Origin: Gammaproteobacteria bacterium 50_400_T64
GTDB lineage: Bacteria; Pseudomonadota; Gammaproteobacteria; Pseudomonadales; Porticoccaceae
Assembly: GCA_002162755.1 (NCBI GenBank)
Contig: MAAS01000015.1
Coordinates: forward strand, 104,872 to 168,871
DNA: 64,000 nucleotides
Reading direction: 5' to 3'
A model generated the notes under the pieces. It saw only the letters and a list, made by a program, of their open reading frames with translations, made no database searches and was not told where the DNA came from. Positions 29,674 through 39,967 of the stretch are shown piece after piece; within the stretch, counting starts at the first letter, position 1; each line of letters opens with the position of its first letter. Position numbers and translations under genes: made by a program.

Positions 29674-30639
29674 ATGCGAATTAACTGGTACCCCGGCCAC
29701 ATGCACAAAGCCGGTAAAGAGCTGAAACAACTACTGCCCAAAATCGATTTAGTGATTGAAGTCGTCGATGCACGTATTCCCTTTAGTAGCCAAAACCCGA
29801 TGCTGGAAAATCTGCGCGGAAACAAACCCTGCATTAAAATCCTCAACAAAAACGACCTTGCCGACCCGGCAATCACCGCACTCTGGCAGCGCTATTTTGA
29901 GCAGGACTCGGCAATAAAAACTCTAGCGCTCGATACCGATAAAAACGACAAAAGCCCCCTGCTACTCGACCTGTGCCGCGAACTAGTACCCGACAAAGTG
30001 GATAGCGTTCATCCCATTAATTGTTTGATTATGGGCATTCCCAATGTCGGCAAGTCGACACTCATCAACTGTCTCGCCGGGCGCATGATTGCCAAAACCG
30101 GTAACGAACCCGCCGTCACCAAATCCCAGCAGCGCATCAACCTGCGCAATGGCGTGGTGCTATTTGATACGCCGGGCATGCTGTGGCCAAAGATCGAACA
30201 TATCGACAGCGGCTATCGACTCGCCATCACCGGCGCGATAAAAGATACCGCCCTGGAATATACAGATATAGCCTTTTACGCCGCGAAATTTTTGCTCGAA
30301 AACTACGCAGTGTTTATTCAAGAGCGTTATAAGCTCGACACCCTGCCGCAAAGCGAACTTGAACTACTGGAAATCCTTGGCCGACAACGAGGCTGCCTGC
30401 GCGCTGGCGGCCACGTCGACCTCGAACAAATATCGACACGGCTAATCCACGAATTCCGCACCGCGACTATTGGGCGAATAAGTCTTGAAACACCGGATAT
30501 GGTGGAAAAAGAACTGGCTGAATTACTGGAAAAGCAGCGCCTTGAAAATGAGAAAAAAGAGCGGCGTAAAAATACAGGCCGAGACAATAAAAAGAAAGGC
30601 AATGAAAAGTCAGTTAAGCAGATGAAGGTAAAGCGATAA
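29674..30639 (+). CDS. rbgA: YlqF/RbgA-type circularly permuted ribosome-biogenesis GTPase
   Basis: 321 residues. It begins INWYPGHMHKAGKELK, the family hallmark. The GTPase motifs are permuted: G4 ILNKNDLAD comes first, then G1 GIPNVGKSTLIN, a Thr in PAVTKSQQ (G2) and G3 LFDTPGM. RbgA helps late assembly of the large ribosomal subunit in Bacillus. The last 35 residues are mostly Lys, Arg and Glu, a probable rRNA-binding tail. The gene is monocistronic, with a hairpin about 100 bp downstream. Confidence 0.93.
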   Translation: MRINWYPGHMHKAGKELKQLLPKIDLVIEVVDARIPFSSQNPMLENLRGNKPCIKILNKNDLADPAITALWQRYFEQDSAIKTLALDTDKNDKSPLLLDLCRELVPDKVDSVHPINCLIMGIPNVGKSTLINCLAGRMIAKTGNEPAVTKSQQRINLRNGVVLFDTPGMLWPKIEHIDSGYRLAITGAIKDTALEYTDIAFYAAKFLLENYAVFIQERYKLDTLPQSELELLEILGRQRGCLRAGGHVDLEQISTRLIHEFRTATIGRISLETPDMVEKELAELLEKQRLENEKKERRKNTGRDNKKKGNEKSVKQMKVKR

Positions 30640-30740
30640 AACGCTGCACAGAATCACGCGTTACGCATCGAGATTGATAGTAAGCGCCTAAGGGCTTCGA
30701 ATAGTATTTCTTTGGCCCCCACCCATACCCAAATAAGCAA

Positions 30741-30772
30741 AAAACCCCGCCACCTATCAGGGAGCGGGGTTT
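30741..30772 (-). terminator. Terminator of tRNA-Ser
   Basis: AAACCCCGC (30742-30750) pairs with GCGGGGTTT (30764-30772). Read on the minus strand the stem is followed by TTTTTT. It lies 9 bp past the tRNA 3' end and may also stop transcription of the GTPase gene from the other side. Confidence 0.87.
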
Positions 30773-30780
30773 GTAATTTA

Positions 30781-30868
30781 TGGCGGTGAGGGAGGGATTC
30801 GAACCCTCGAAGCCTTACGACTTACACACTTTCCAGGCGTGCTCCTTCGGCCACTCGGACACCTCACC
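30781..30868 (-). tRNA. tRNA-Ser (anticodon GGA)
   Basis: 88 nt including an encoded 3' CCA. The acceptor stem GGTGAGG pairs with CCTCACC, discriminator G. The anticodon loop CTGGAAA holds GGA (complement at 30832-30834), reading UCC/UCU. A long variable arm, typical of tRNA-Ser, and a T arm GAGGG-TTCGAAT-CCCTC are clear. Confidence 0.98.
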
Positions 30869-31034
30869 GTAATGCTTTCCACTGTTTTTTCAGGCTTTAA
30901 ACGTATTGAGCCATGCCCGTGGAAGCGGCCGCCACTCTACACAAAACAACCTTGAAAGGCAATCATGTTTAAGACTATCTATACGTTTAACGCAGTTCTA
31001 CCACGGCTCAATACGCTGTGTGAGCAAGTCTTCA

Positions 31035-31256
31035 TTAGCAGCCTCGCGTCACTACCGGCTCATCATCATCCATCGACTCAACCAGATACTCTAACTCCTG
31101 ACCGACATCACCGATGGTGCGATATTTCAGGTAGCGTTCAACCACGGCCTGAATGATGGCGCGGCCCATGGCATCGCTATCCATCTCGCTTCTGTCAGTG
31201 GCGTCTTGCCAGGCTTGCTCGACCATTTTATTGGCGTAAACAGATTCTCCGGACAT
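31035..31256 (-). CDS. Small conserved acidic protein, unknown function
   Basis: 73 residues, about 20% Asp/Glu, no membrane helix. A strong ribosome site GGGGAGAAG precedes the ATG at 31256, which supports it being real. AMGRAIIQAVVERYLKYRTIGDVGQELEYLVE looks helical. I do not recognise a named domain. It lies between tRNA-Ser and rimI, about 100 bp from the latter, on the same strand. Confidence 0.62.
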   Translation of the reverse strand: MSGESVYANKMVEQAWQDATDRSEMDSDAMGRAIIQAVVERYLKYRTIGDVGQELEYLVESMDDDEPVVTRGC

Positions 31257-31357
31257 GCTCTTCTCCCCGTAATTAATAATTTCTCAGCTGAGGATTATAC
31301 CCAAGCCCCTTTGCAACTCATTGATACCCGTCAAGAGAGGTAGGCTTGCGCTGGTGC

Positions 31358-31849
31358 TCAGCCTGAGGACAGATCACAGCGCATTATTAGCGCGTCTTCT
31401 CTACCACTCTCACCGTGATAGTAGGCTCTGCGCTCGCCCACATGGCGAAAGCCCCGCCCTTCGTACAAAGCAATGGCAGGAAAGTTACTGACCCTGACTT
31501 CAAGAAACAGGTTCACTGCCGAGCCAGATATTTCCGCAAGGCAATAGTCGAGTAGGCAGGCACCCAGGCCCTCTCCTTGAAAGCTGGTTTTAACCGCTAT
31601 ATTCAGCAGCTCAGCTTCATCAAGCACCTGATTAAAAATCAAAAAACCCACTAGCCGATTACCTTTACACAGCACATAACTCAGATGGCTTTGCAGACTG
31701 TCGGCGAACTGCTTTGCGTTCCAGGGAAAAGGGGTGACGTCGCTTTCGATTTTAACTAATCCGGCGATGTCATCGGGAATCGCTGGGCGCAGCGTAAAAC
31801 CGGCTTTAATGGCGACTAAACTATTGTCAACTAAACTGCTGTCAGCCAT
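31358..31849 (-). CDS. rimI: Ribosomal-protein-alanine N-acetyltransferase RimI
   Basis: 163 residues from ATG 31849; the longer frame to 32014 lies inside the upstream gene. GNAT fold: LRPAIPDDIAGLVKIESDVTPFPW at the start, acetyl-CoA loop SFQGEGLGACLLDYCL, and FLEVRVSNFPAIALYEGRGF, which are the RimI signatures. It acetylates the N-terminal Ala of ribosomal protein S18. The start is 8 bp from the stop of the HolD-like gene, the same neighbour order as holD-rimI in E. coli. Confidence 0.93.
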   Translation of the reverse strand: MADSSLVDNSLVAIKAGFTLRPAIPDDIAGLVKIESDVTPFPWNAKQFADSLQSHLSYVLCKGNRLVGFLIFNQVLDEAELLNIAVKTSFQGEGLGACLLDYCLAEISGSAVNLFLEVRVSNFPAIALYEGRGFRHVGERRAYYHGESGREDALIMRCDLSSG

Positions 31850-31856
31850 TAAACCG

Positions 31857-32684
31857 TCAAGCGCCCCGTAAATGACGCAATGCCTGCCAAACCTCTCGTT
31901 TACACAAGGGTTCCGCCAGCATCTTTTGGAGTGAGGGAATAAAGAGGGTCTCTGCTGAGCCCGACTCCGGGGGACTCGAGTCATCATCTTTCGGCAATAA
32001 GCGAGCAGCTTCATCGCCCATCGCCAACAACCAACGATAGGGGCGCACTTGCTGACGCCCTAGCAGGAACATCGACAATTGGGTTCTCGCACCGCTTAAC
32101 GTACTTTCAGCACCAGGGCTAAGAGGCCATTCAATCAGCTCGGCAGCGGGCAAGTTTGCGGAAAGCTGGCCGATGGCTCGCAGGATGTTCGCGAGCAGTT
32201 CGAGCTGTGTTCTATTGGCCCGCTCGCCGTGGGCGAAACCGTTAATCACTAACACTTCGTCACTGACTTGCCAGCAGGCCAGCGTAAAACGGATGCTCTC
32301 CTGCTCTACAAGCGGCTCAGTTATAGCCGGCTGTTCATCTTGCCGTGTTTTTTGAACTGATGCTATTTGAGGCAGAATTACAGCAGGCTTATCTTTCGAC
32401 TTGAGAGCTGGTGTATTTTCACTGACCGCAACAGGGGTCACTGCGGGACTTACTGATACGGGCTCACCCTGCAAGGCGTCACGAATACCGGCCAGAGAGG
32501 TGACAACCTCACGCTGAAGAACCTGCCCTCCACCGTGTGAGTTGACAACAGCGCCGCCTGTAGTAGGCGAAATAGTAGCAGGCAAGGTACTCGCAGCCGT
32601 AGCAAACACCACCTCGCCGGGCAGGCGCTGTCGATACTGGTTAATACCCAGCATCGACAGATACCAATCCTGTTGCTCAGTCAT
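31857..32684 (-). CDS. holD: DNA polymerase III psi subunit (HolD-like, long form)
   Basis: 275 residues, about twice E. coli psi. The N-terminus QQDWYLSMLGINQYRQRLPGE aligns with the start of E. coli HolD (DWQLQQLGITQWSLRRPG). The C-terminal half (about 130-275) resembles the psi core, with LVINGFAHG and PSLQKMLAEPLCKREVWQAL. A Ser/Thr/Pro/Val-rich, probably disordered linker (about 35-125) separates them. Psi links the clamp loader to chi and SSB. Position directly before rimI supports the call. Similar long psi proteins are known in Pseudomonas (recollection, not checked). Confidence 0.72.
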   Translation of the reverse strand: MTEQQDWYLSMLGINQYRQRLPGEVVFATAASTLPATISPTTGGAVVNSHGGGQVLQREVVTSLAGIRDALQGEPVSVSPAVTPVAVSENTPALKSKDKPAVILPQIASVQKTRQDEQPAITEPLVEQESIRFTLACWQVSDEVLVINGFAHGERANRTQLELLANILRAIGQLSANLPAAELIEWPLSPGAESTLSGARTQLSMFLLGRQQVRPYRWLLAMGDEAARLLPKDDDSSPPESGSAETLFIPSLQKMLAEPLCKREVWQALRHLRGA

Positions 32685-32728
32685 ATAAATACGGCTACAC
32701 GCAGGCTGTCATTTTAAGAGCGACCGGC

Positions 32729-34273
32729 CTAAACGCCATCCAGTTGCGGATGCACGCGGTCGGGATCACCCATAATATTGGCCGCATTAAGATAGGCTTT
32801 GGCGCTAGCGACAAGAATGTCAGTGTCAGCACCCTGGCCGTTGACGATACGCCCGTCTTTAGCCAGACGTACAGTCACTTCACCCTGGGAATCGGTGCCG
32901 TTGGTGATGGCGTTGACCGAGTAGAGCTTCAGTTCCGTACCACTATTGATCAGCTTCTCAATGGCTTTAAACACCGCATCAACCGGCCCACTGCCACCGG
33001 ACTCCACCGTGTGATCTTGCCCCTGTGTGCGTAAAACCAGCTCGGCCTTTGGCGCACGACCCGTCTTAGTGGCGACATCCATCGACACCAGTACATAGCT
33101 TTCTTCGGCTTCACCCATCTGCACGTCGGAGACCAGCGCTTGCAGATCTTCATCATAAATCTCGCGCTTTTTATCCGCCAAATCTTTGAAGCGTAAAAAG
33201 GCCGTGTTCATTTCAGCCTTGTTATCAAAGGTAATACCCAGCTCTTCCATACGCGCAGAAAAGGCGGCACGCCCGGATAATTTGCCGAGTACCAAACGAT
33301 TGGTATTCCAGCCAACATCTTCGGCTTTCATAATTTCGTAAGTTTCACGGAATTTAAGCACGCCATCCTGATGAATACCGGACTCGTGGGCAAAAGCATT
33401 GGCCCCCACTACCGCTTTATTCGGCTGCACCGGAAAGCCCGTAATGGTCGACACCAGACGCGAAACGGGGACGATTTGCTCCGTATTAATACGCGTATCG
33501 AGCTGGTAAATATCTTTGCGCGTGCGCAAAGCCATCACGATTTCTTCAAGGGAGGCATTACCCGCCCGCTCGCCAAGGCCGTTAATCGTACATTCAACCT
33601 GACGTGCGCCATGCAATACAGCCGACAGGGAGTTAGCCACCGCCAAACCGAGGTCGTTATGGCAGTGCACCGAGAAAATAGCCTTATCAGCATTCGGCAC
33701 ATTGGCAATCACGCGGCCAATCATTTCGCCATATTCGCCGGGCGAGCCATAACCCACCGTATCGGGAATATTAATGGTACGGGCACCGGCATCGATCACC
33801 GACTCGACCACTCGGCACATGTAATCAAATTCGGTACGGCTGCCATCTTCGAGGGAAAACTCGACATCATCGACAAAGTTACGGGCAATTTTTACCGCAC
33901 CAATGGCCTGCTCGAGAACCTCTTCAGGATTCATCTGTAACTTGAATTCCATGTGAATCGGCGAGGTCGCGATAAAGGTGTGGATACGCGGTGCCACTGC
34001 ATTTTTCAGGGCTTCGGCGGCGCGTTCAATATCGCCGTGGGTGGTTCTCGCCAGGCTGCAAACGGTGGCATCTTTAATCGTATCGGCGATACTTTTAACG
34101 GCGGCAAAATCACCTTCACTAGAAATGGCAAAGCCCGCTTCAATAACATCGACACCGAGCTTTTCCAGAGACTTAGCAATACGCAATTTTTCTTCTTTGG
34201 TCATTGCGGCACCGGGGCTTTGCTCACCGTCGCGCAAGGTTGTATCAAAAATAATTAAACGTTCACTGCCCAT
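32729..34273 (-). CDS. leuA: 2-Isopropylmalate synthase LeuA
   Basis: 514 residues. It makes 2-isopropylmalate from 2-oxoisovalerate and acetyl-CoA, the committed step to leucine. The N-terminal TIM barrel has [16 protein letters not shown], metal ligands in [13 protein letters not shown], and [13 protein letters not shown]. The C-terminal regulatory domain (about 390-514) carries the leucine feedback site region. GGAG lies 7 bases before the ATG, preceded by a CCCGCC/GGCGGG hairpin (34292-34307). A Leu-rich leader peptide upstream suggests transcription attenuation by leucyl-tRNA supply. Confidence 0.97.
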   Translation of the reverse strand: MGSERLIIFDTTLRDGEQSPGAAMTKEEKLRIAKSLEKLGVDVIEAGFAISSEGDFAAVKSIADTIKDATVCSLARTTHGDIERAAEALKNAVAPRIHTFIATSPIHMEFKLQMNPEEVLEQAIGAVKIARNFVDDVEFSLEDGSRTEFDYMCRVVESVIDAGARTINIPDTVGYGSPGEYGEMIGRVIANVPNADKAIFSVHCHNDLGLAVANSLSAVLHGARQVECTINGLGERAGNASLEEIVMALRTRKDIYQLDTRINTEQIVPVSRLVSTITGFPVQPNKAVVGANAFAHESGIHQDGVLKFRETYEIMKAEDVGWNTNRLVLGKLSGRAAFSARMEELGITFDNKAEMNTAFLRFKDLADKKREIYDEDLQALVSDVQMGEAEESYVLVSMDVATKTGRAPKAELVLRTQGQDHTVESGGSGPVDAVFKAIEKLINSGTELKLYSVNAITNGTDSQGEVTVRLAKDGRIVNGQGADTDILVASAKAYLNAANIMGDPDRVHPQLDGV

Positions 34274-34381
34274 GACAATACTCCATCAACTCCCGCCACA
34301 CGGCGGGCAAAAATTTATATACAGATTTTCCTCTCTTAAAGAGAAGGATGCAAAACAAATGAGGTATAACGTAGATGCCCC

Positions 34382-34477
34382 TCAGGGCAGGAGAAGACGT
34401 AGCAGGCAGGCAGCGGCACGCGAAGCTTGTTGCAAGCCTTGCGAAGAACCATTGTGAGTAAAGCAATTAACGTTCAT
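34382..34477 (-). CDS. leuL: leuA leader peptide with leucine control codons
   Basis: A 31-codon ORF with AAAGG six bases before its ATG (34477), ending at TGA 34382-34384, 108 bp before leuA. Its end reads ACLLRLLLP: five Leu codons in six (CTG CTA CGT CTT CTC CTG), using four different Leu codons, just before the stop. This is the classic composition of leucine attenuator leaders such as E. coli leuL. A TGCCC-TGAG-GGGCA hairpin begins immediately after the Leu codons. A canonical terminator with a T run before leuA is not obvious, so the exact mechanism (termination or translational control) is unresolved. Confidence 0.72.
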   Translation of the reverse strand: MNVNCFTHNGSSQGLQQASRAAACLLRLLLP

Positions 34478-34495
34478 TTCTACCTTTGCTACAAG

Positions 34496-34564
34496 GCCGC
34501 TTATGTTCGAACTAAGCGGCAATATGAGAATTTGTATTCAAACAAATTTTTAAGCGACTGCCAA
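34496..34564 (-). promoter_or_regulatory. Promoter and 5' hairpin of the leuL-leuA unit
   Basis: On the minus strand TTGGCA (complement at 34559-34564), a 17-bp spacer, then TTGAAT (34536-34541) form a fair sigma-70 pair. A perfect 8-bp hairpin GCCGCTTA/TAAGCGGC (34496-34520) would lie early in the transcript, just before the leader ribosome site. Confidence 0.5.
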
Positions 34565-34642
34565 GCCTTTTGCTAAAAAGTCAGTTCTCTAATCGCCCGT
34601 ACAATCAATCAACGATAAGTTGAGACAGATTGACACTATGAA

Positions 34643-35524
34643 TTAAGTGCTTTTTCGAAAGAATTTAATCCACAACCAAAATAGCGGGCCAGAAAGAGCA
34701 TAAGCCAAAGCCAGTGACAACAATACTCTGGGCGGGTCAATCGTGACAATCACCATGCCCACCACTACGGCCAAAAACGTTACAAACGGCACATGCCCCT
34801 TAAAGTTGAAACCTTTCATGCTGTGATAGCGGCAATTCACCACCATTAGCAAACCCGCCCCTGCCGTTACCAAAAAGGCGAGGATGGCGGTTGAAGTGCT
34901 CGGCTCAACATCGTGGCCAACCCAAACCATACCGGCAACCAAAGCCGCTGCCGATGGGCTTGCGAGACCTTCAAAAAAGCGTGAGTCAGCGGATTCAACC
35001 TGCACGTTAAAACGTGCCAGCCGCAGTGCCGCACAGGACACATAAAGGAAGGCTGCCGCCCAACCTAATTTACCCAAATCTGACAACATCCAGCTGTAAC
35101 AAATGACTGCCGGTGCTACACCAAAAGACACCATGTCGGAGAGGCTGTCGTACTCAACCCCAAAATCGCTCTGCGTATTGGTCATGCGGGCTACGCGCCC
35201 ATCAAGACCATCGAAAACCATGGCCACAAAAATGGCGATGGCTGCCGCTTCAAACTTGCCGTCCATTGACGCGAGAATGGCGTAAAAGCCACTGAACAGG
35301 GCGATGGTAGTAACAAGATTGGGCAGTAGATAAATCCCTTTATGTCGGGGCCCTTGCGAACTTTTATCTGCCTTGGCTTTAGCCTCATCCTGCTCAAGCT
35401 CTTCTGCCGGCTCAAGAAGTACGTTAACAAGCTCCGCTACAGAACTTGTGTCGCTGCTATCGTGGCCGGTTGAGCCACTCGAGTCCGGTGATTCTTTATT
35501 CGCTGAATCCTGACTATCAGACAT
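34643..35524 (-). CDS. pssA: CDP-diacylglycerol-serine O-phosphatidyltransferase
   Basis: About 293 residues. The CDP-alcohol phosphotransferase signature is complete: DGLDGRVAR, eight residues, then GVEYDSLSD, matching DGxxAR-x8-Gx3Dx3D. About eight membrane helices follow residue 65. The first 60 residues are Ser/Asp/Glu-rich and probably disordered. It makes phosphatidylserine, precursor of phosphatidylethanolamine, at the inner membrane. The start is ambiguous: ATG 35524 or GTG 35533, with GGAG between 4 and 12 bases upstream. The ilvC-pssA-leuA order on one strand is common, but a terminator follows ilvC. Confidence 0.93.
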   Translation of the reverse strand: MSDSQDSANKESPDSSGSTGHDSSDTSSVAELVNVLLEPAEELEQDEAKAKADKSSQGPRHKGIYLLPNLVTTIALFSGFYAILASMDGKFEAAAIAIFVAMVFDGLDGRVARMTNTQSDFGVEYDSLSDMVSFGVAPAVICYSWMLSDLGKLGWAAAFLYVSCAALRLARFNVQVESADSRFFEGLASPSAAALVAGMVWVGHDVEPSTSTAILAFLVTAGAGLLMVVNCRYHSMKGFNFKGHVPFVTFLAVVVGMVIVTIDPPRVLLSLALAYALSGPLFWLWIKFFRKST

Positions 35525-35626
35525 TGTCCGCACGTACTCCAGATCAAAAATTGATAAATTTATCGCCGGTCATGCATTTGGCGACGAAGGTAAAAAACAC
35601 TGCCGCCATCATACATTTTTGGCAAT

Positions 35627-35656
35627 AAAAAAGCGGCTAGCCAGAGGCCGCCGCTT
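35627..35656 (-). terminator. Terminator after ilvC
   Basis: On the minus strand AAGCGGC pairs with GCCGCTT (35650-35656 with 35631-35637), followed by TTTTTT ending at 35627. It lies about 64 bp past the ilvC stop. Confidence 0.82.
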
Positions 35657-35719
35657 AATTAAAGATCAACCACTTATCAAGGCTTAATCACTCAAGCCTT
35701 GAGCTGTTGATACTGTCGA

Positions 35720-36778
<1,059 letters not shown>

Positions 36779-36825
36779 TCACTTGCGTATAAATACTGAT
36801 TAAAATTAAAAAGCACTCAAGACTT

Positions 36826-36869
36826 TTACTTGAAAACCCTTTACCTAAAAACCTGTTCACTTAAAAACC
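36826..36869. repeat. Three imperfect 15-bp spaced repeats between ilvH and ilvC
   Basis: Units at 36826-36839, 36841-36853 and 36856-36869 share the pattern TTnACyTrAAAACC and are spaced about 15 bp. The spacing is under two helical turns. Function unknown. Confidence 0.55.
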
Positions 36870-36897
36870 AAAGTGCGCCTCAGGTAAAACTGAAAAC

Positions 36898-37389
36898 TTA
36901 TACCTTTAAAGACTTCTCACCACGCATCAAACCACAAACGCCGGTGCGCACCACTTCGAGAATAACCGCATCGCCCAGCGCTTCAATAAAGGCATCGAGC
37001 TTAGTGCTCTCGCCCATAATTTGAACCACATAAGTCGTGGGGCCGACATCGACGATTTGTCCACGAAAAATATCGACACAACGCTTAATTTCAGCCCGCA
37101 CCGCACCACTCGCTTTTACTTTGAGCAGCATTAATTCGCGCTCAATGTGGACACCTTCACTCAAGTCGATCACTTTAACGACGTCGATCAACTTGTTTAG
37201 CTGCTTGGTAATTTGCTCAATCGTGTGGTCATCACCCGCTGTGGTCAAGGTCAAACGCGAGAGCGTTTTATCTTCGGTTGGCGCGACACTCAAGCTGTCG
37301 ATATTGTAGCCTCGTTGAGAGAACAAGCCCACTACTCGCGATAGAGAGCCCGGCTCATTTTCAAGTAAAACGGAAATTAAACGTTTCAT
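36898..37389 (-). CDS. ilvH: Acetolactate synthase small (regulatory) subunit IlvH
   Basis: 163 residues from ATG 37389 ([21 protein letters not shown]). N-terminal ACT domain with ENEPGSLSRVVGLFSQRGYNIDSLSV, which binds the feedback inhibitor valine. The C-terminal domain (about 80-160) activates the catalytic subunit. The ATG overlaps the ilvB stop by one base (TAATG), so the two are translationally coupled, giving balanced subunits. Confidence 0.97.
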   Translation of the reverse strand: MKRLISVLLENEPGSLSRVVGLFSQRGYNIDSLSVAPTEDKTLSRLTLTTAGDDHTIEQITKQLNKLIDVVKVIDLSEGVHIERELMLLKVKASGAVRAEIKRCVDIFRGQIVDVGPTTYVVQIMGESTKLDAFIEALGDAVILEVVRTGVCGLMRGEKSLKV

Positions 37390-39125
37390 TATGTACGCTC
37401 CGTTTTGCTCAACCACATATCACGCATGGAACCCGGTGCTACGTGCATGGGGTAAACGTGCTCGTGGTGGTCGACACTAATGTCCATAATTACCACCCGA
37501 TCTTTCATCGCAAAACATTCTTCCATGCTACTTTCGAGTTGATCGTAGTGCGTTACCTTCATACCGACGTGGCCATAGGCCTCGGCTAGCTTGACAAAAT
37601 CCGGCAGTGAATCTTCATAAAGCACGTGGGAATAACGGCTACCGTACTGCATATCCTGCCACTGTTTAACCATGCCCAGGGCCTGATTATTGAGGATAAT
37701 AATTTTCACCGGCAGTTGATGCTGAGTACAGGCCGCCAACTCCTGAATACACATCTGGATGCTGCCCTCACCCGTCACACAAACCACGTTGGCATCGGGG
37801 TAGGCCATTTGCACACCCATCGCTGCTGGTAGGCCAAAGCCCATGGTGCCAAGTCCACCGGAGTTAAACCACTGTCGCGGCTTATCAAAGAGATAGTATT
37901 GCGCGGCAAACATTTGATGCTGGCCCACATCCGATGTCACCAGCGCCTCACCTTTAGTGACTTTATACAAAGTCTTAATCACATCCTGGGGCTTAATATT
38001 ATCGTTTGTACTTGGCTCATAACGCGATTCAGTATAAATACCATGACGCGCACGCCACCCATCAATCTGCTGCCACCACTCGCCAATTGCCGGCTCGTCA
38101 GTTTGCAAATCGCCCTGCTGAATCTGGTCAAGCATATCGCTGAGCACGACATCGCAGGGGCCAACAATCGGGATATCGACACGTACAGTTTTCGCGATTG
38201 ATGAGGGGTCGACATCGATATGAATAATTTTTGCCGAGGGACAAAAGCGTTCGGTAGCATTCGTGACACGATCATCAAAACGCGCACCCACGGCCAGAAT
38301 GACATCGGCATGATGCATTGCCGTGTTCGCTTCAAAAGTACCGTGCATACCGAGCATGCCGACAAACTGCCGGTCGGTACCGGGAAAGGCACCGAGGCCC
38401 ATTAGCGTGTTGGTCACCGGGTAATTCAGACGACGCGCCAGGGCCCGCAATTGTTCAGAAGCATTACCCAGCACCACACCGCCGCCACTATAAATAACCG
38501 GACGCTTGGCCGACATTAACAAATTTACGGCGCGTTTAATCTGCCCGGAATGTCCTCGCGTAGTCGGCTGATAAGAGCGCAGCTTAACTTTCTCAGGATA
38601 TTTATAGGCCACCTTATTATTGGGGTCAGTGACATCTTTAGGCACATCGACAACCACCGGGCCAGGTCGCCCCGTGCTAGCAATATAAAAAGCTTTAGCA
38701 ATAGTTTCGGCGATATCTTCCGGACGCTTGACCATGTAACTGTGCTTAACCGTTGGGCGGCTAACACCAATCATGTCAATTTCCTGAAAGGCATCTTCCC
38801 CGATTTTTTCCTGGGGCACCTGAGCTGAAATCACCACCATCGGGATGGAATCCATGTACGCCGTAGCAATACCGGTAATAGCATTGGTCGCGCCGGGGCC
38901 AGAGGTTACCAGCGCTGCACCGACCTCACCCGTAGCGCGGGCATAGGCATCGGCAGCGTGCACGGCAGCTTGTTCGTGACGCATGAGAACGTGACTGAGA
39001 TTATCTTGACGAAAAATAGCATCGTAAATATGCAAAGCCGCACCACCGGGGTAGCCCCACAGATGCTTAACTTTGGCATCACTCAATGCCCGAATAAGAA
39101 TATCACCACCGGAAAGTAGTTCCAC
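37389..39125 (-). CDS. ilvB: Acetolactate synthase large (catalytic) subunit
   Basis: 578 residues from GTG 39125 (GAGGG eight bases upstream). The ThDP-dependent fold has catalytic Glu in [19 protein letters not shown], the FAD domain in the middle, and the ThDP/Mg motif VTGEGSIQM...[16 protein letters not shown] in place of GDGS is seen in Pseudomonas homologues. It condenses pyruvate with pyruvate or 2-oxobutyrate. It is the first gene of ilvB-ilvH-ilvC. The closest E. coli type is IlvI, so ilvI would be an equally good name. Confidence 0.97.
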   Translation of the reverse strand: MELLSGGDILIRALSDAKVKHLWGYPGGAALHIYDAIFRQDNLSHVLMRHEQAAVHAADAYARATGEVGAALVTSGPGATNAITGIATAYMDSIPMVVISAQVPQEKIGEDAFQEIDMIGVSRPTVKHSYMVKRPEDIAETIAKAFYIASTGRPGPVVVDVPKDVTDPNNKVAYKYPEKVKLRSYQPTTRGHSGQIKRAVNLLMSAKRPVIYSGGGVVLGNASEQLRALARRLNYPVTNTLMGLGAFPGTDRQFVGMLGMHGTFEANTAMHHADVILAVGARFDDRVTNATERFCPSAKIIHIDVDPSSIAKTVRVDIPIVGPCDVVLSDMLDQIQQGDLQTDEPAIGEWWQQIDGWRARHGIYTESRYEPSTNDNIKPQDVIKTLYKVTKGEALVTSDVGQHQMFAAQYYLFDKPRQWFNSGGLGTMGFGLPAAMGVQMAYPDANVVCVTGEGSIQMCIQELAACTQHQLPVKIIILNNQALGMVKQWQDMQYGSRYSHVLYEDSLPDFVKLAEAYGHVGMKVTHYDQLESSMEECFAMKDRVVIMDISVDHHEHVYPMHVAPGSMRDMWLSKTERT

Positions 39126-39387
39126 AACGCAAACCCTCAAACAAAAAATAACAATTTATCAGGAGGACAATGCACTATCGCTGTGACATTACAGGTGGTT
39201 TGCAATAACAACCGCAGTCTCCGCAAAGCGAGGTTTGGACTGCCGCAAGATCGAATGGGTAACGCGATCTTCTCTGTAGATGACCAGCGAGCGTTGATGA
39301 CGCCCACCTGCCTGGGGGATGAGATTGTCTGAAAGACGAGACACATCCCGAGCCGCGCAACATACCGGTATTTATCTACACCGTCAA
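39126..39387 (-). promoter_or_regulatory. Promoter and about 227-nt 5' leader of ilvBHC
   Basis: Minus-strand promoter: TTGACG (39382-39387), 17-bp spacer, TATGTT (39359-39364). Transcription would start near 39352, leaving a long untranslated region before GTG 39125. An open frame from ATG 39346 runs to a TGA at 39137-39139, just before ilvB, with several Leu, Val and Ile codons. It is too long (69 codons) and lacks a ribosome site, so I do not call it a leader gene. GGTTTGC beside the ilvB ribosome site (39129-39135) is complementary to GCAAACC at 39197-39203, a possible start-masking pairing. The rest up to 39481 shows nothing clear. Confidence 0.5.
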
Positions 39388-39565
39388 CAACTTCTTGAGA
39401 AGGACAATTAACGCGAAACACTCACCTTAACTCGACACTTTAAAGACATGTGAACCGGACGCTTGTAAGGAGCTAACAGGTATGGCGGAATGCAGCTTAT
39501 CAATTCTTCGCAGCTTGCCCATTGTATTTAAAGTACACATCAACCCCAGCACCAAAGGACTGAAC

Positions 39566-39967
39566 ATGAAACACTCTAATTACTTGTTAGCTTTCATCGC
39601 CACTTTCACCTTTACGCTGTTCGCCGAAGCAAAAGAAATCTATGAATCAACGGATAAGACAGGGGGAACCGAGTTTACTGATCAACCTAGTGCTGGTGCA
39701 GAAGTGGTCAACATTCAAGAACCCAATATTGCAGATGCCGTTGATAGTCCAAAACCAACCCAGGACAAGCCGGAAACAAAAAAGGCAACGAAGCAGAGCG
39801 AGCCCGCCGAACCTGAAATTTCTTATCGAAATATTGCGGGTGATGATGACAAAAACCCCAAGCGCGTTCATCGTGAACAACAAAGGCAGGAACGAAGAAA
39901 TAAGCGTCAGGACAATAGAGAAAACTCAAAAAAATCAGCCGGACACTCTGCCGTCAAAGGTCGATAG
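39566..39967 (+). CDS. Exported DUF4124-domain protein
   Basis: 133 residues from ATG 39566, which has AAGGA eight bases upstream; a longer frame from 39482 is less likely. Signal peptide about 1-21 (YLLAFIATFTFTLFAEA). KEIYESTDKTGGTEFTDQPSAGAEVV is the DUF4124 pattern. The rest is charged and low in complexity, rich in Lys, Arg, Gln and Glu. DUF4124 proteins are periplasmic, widespread in Proteobacteria and of unknown function. It is divergent from ilvBHC. Confidence 0.77.
   Translation: MKHSNYLLAFIATFTFTLFAEAKEIYESTDKTGGTEFTDQPSAGAEVVNIQEPNIADAVDSPKPTQDKPETKKATKQSEPAEPEISYRNIAGDDDKNPKRVHREQQRQERRNKRQDNRENSKKSAGHSAVKGR

Noticed and set aside
31857..32014. Extended RimI start at 32014
   Set aside because: The extra 55 residues lie inside the HolD-like gene in another frame and do not fit the GNAT N-terminus.
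39170..39208. Plus-strand 12-codon ORF with a perfect AGGAGG before its ATG inside the ilvB leader
   Set aside because: It is antisense to the likely ilvBHC leader and has no control-codon bias. The ribosome-site match alone is weak evidence.
39137..39421. Minus-strand frame ending just before ilvB, possible leader gene
   Set aside because: Its start lies upstream of the predicted transcription start, it has no ribosome site and it is too long for a leader peptide. Kept only as a remark on the leader.
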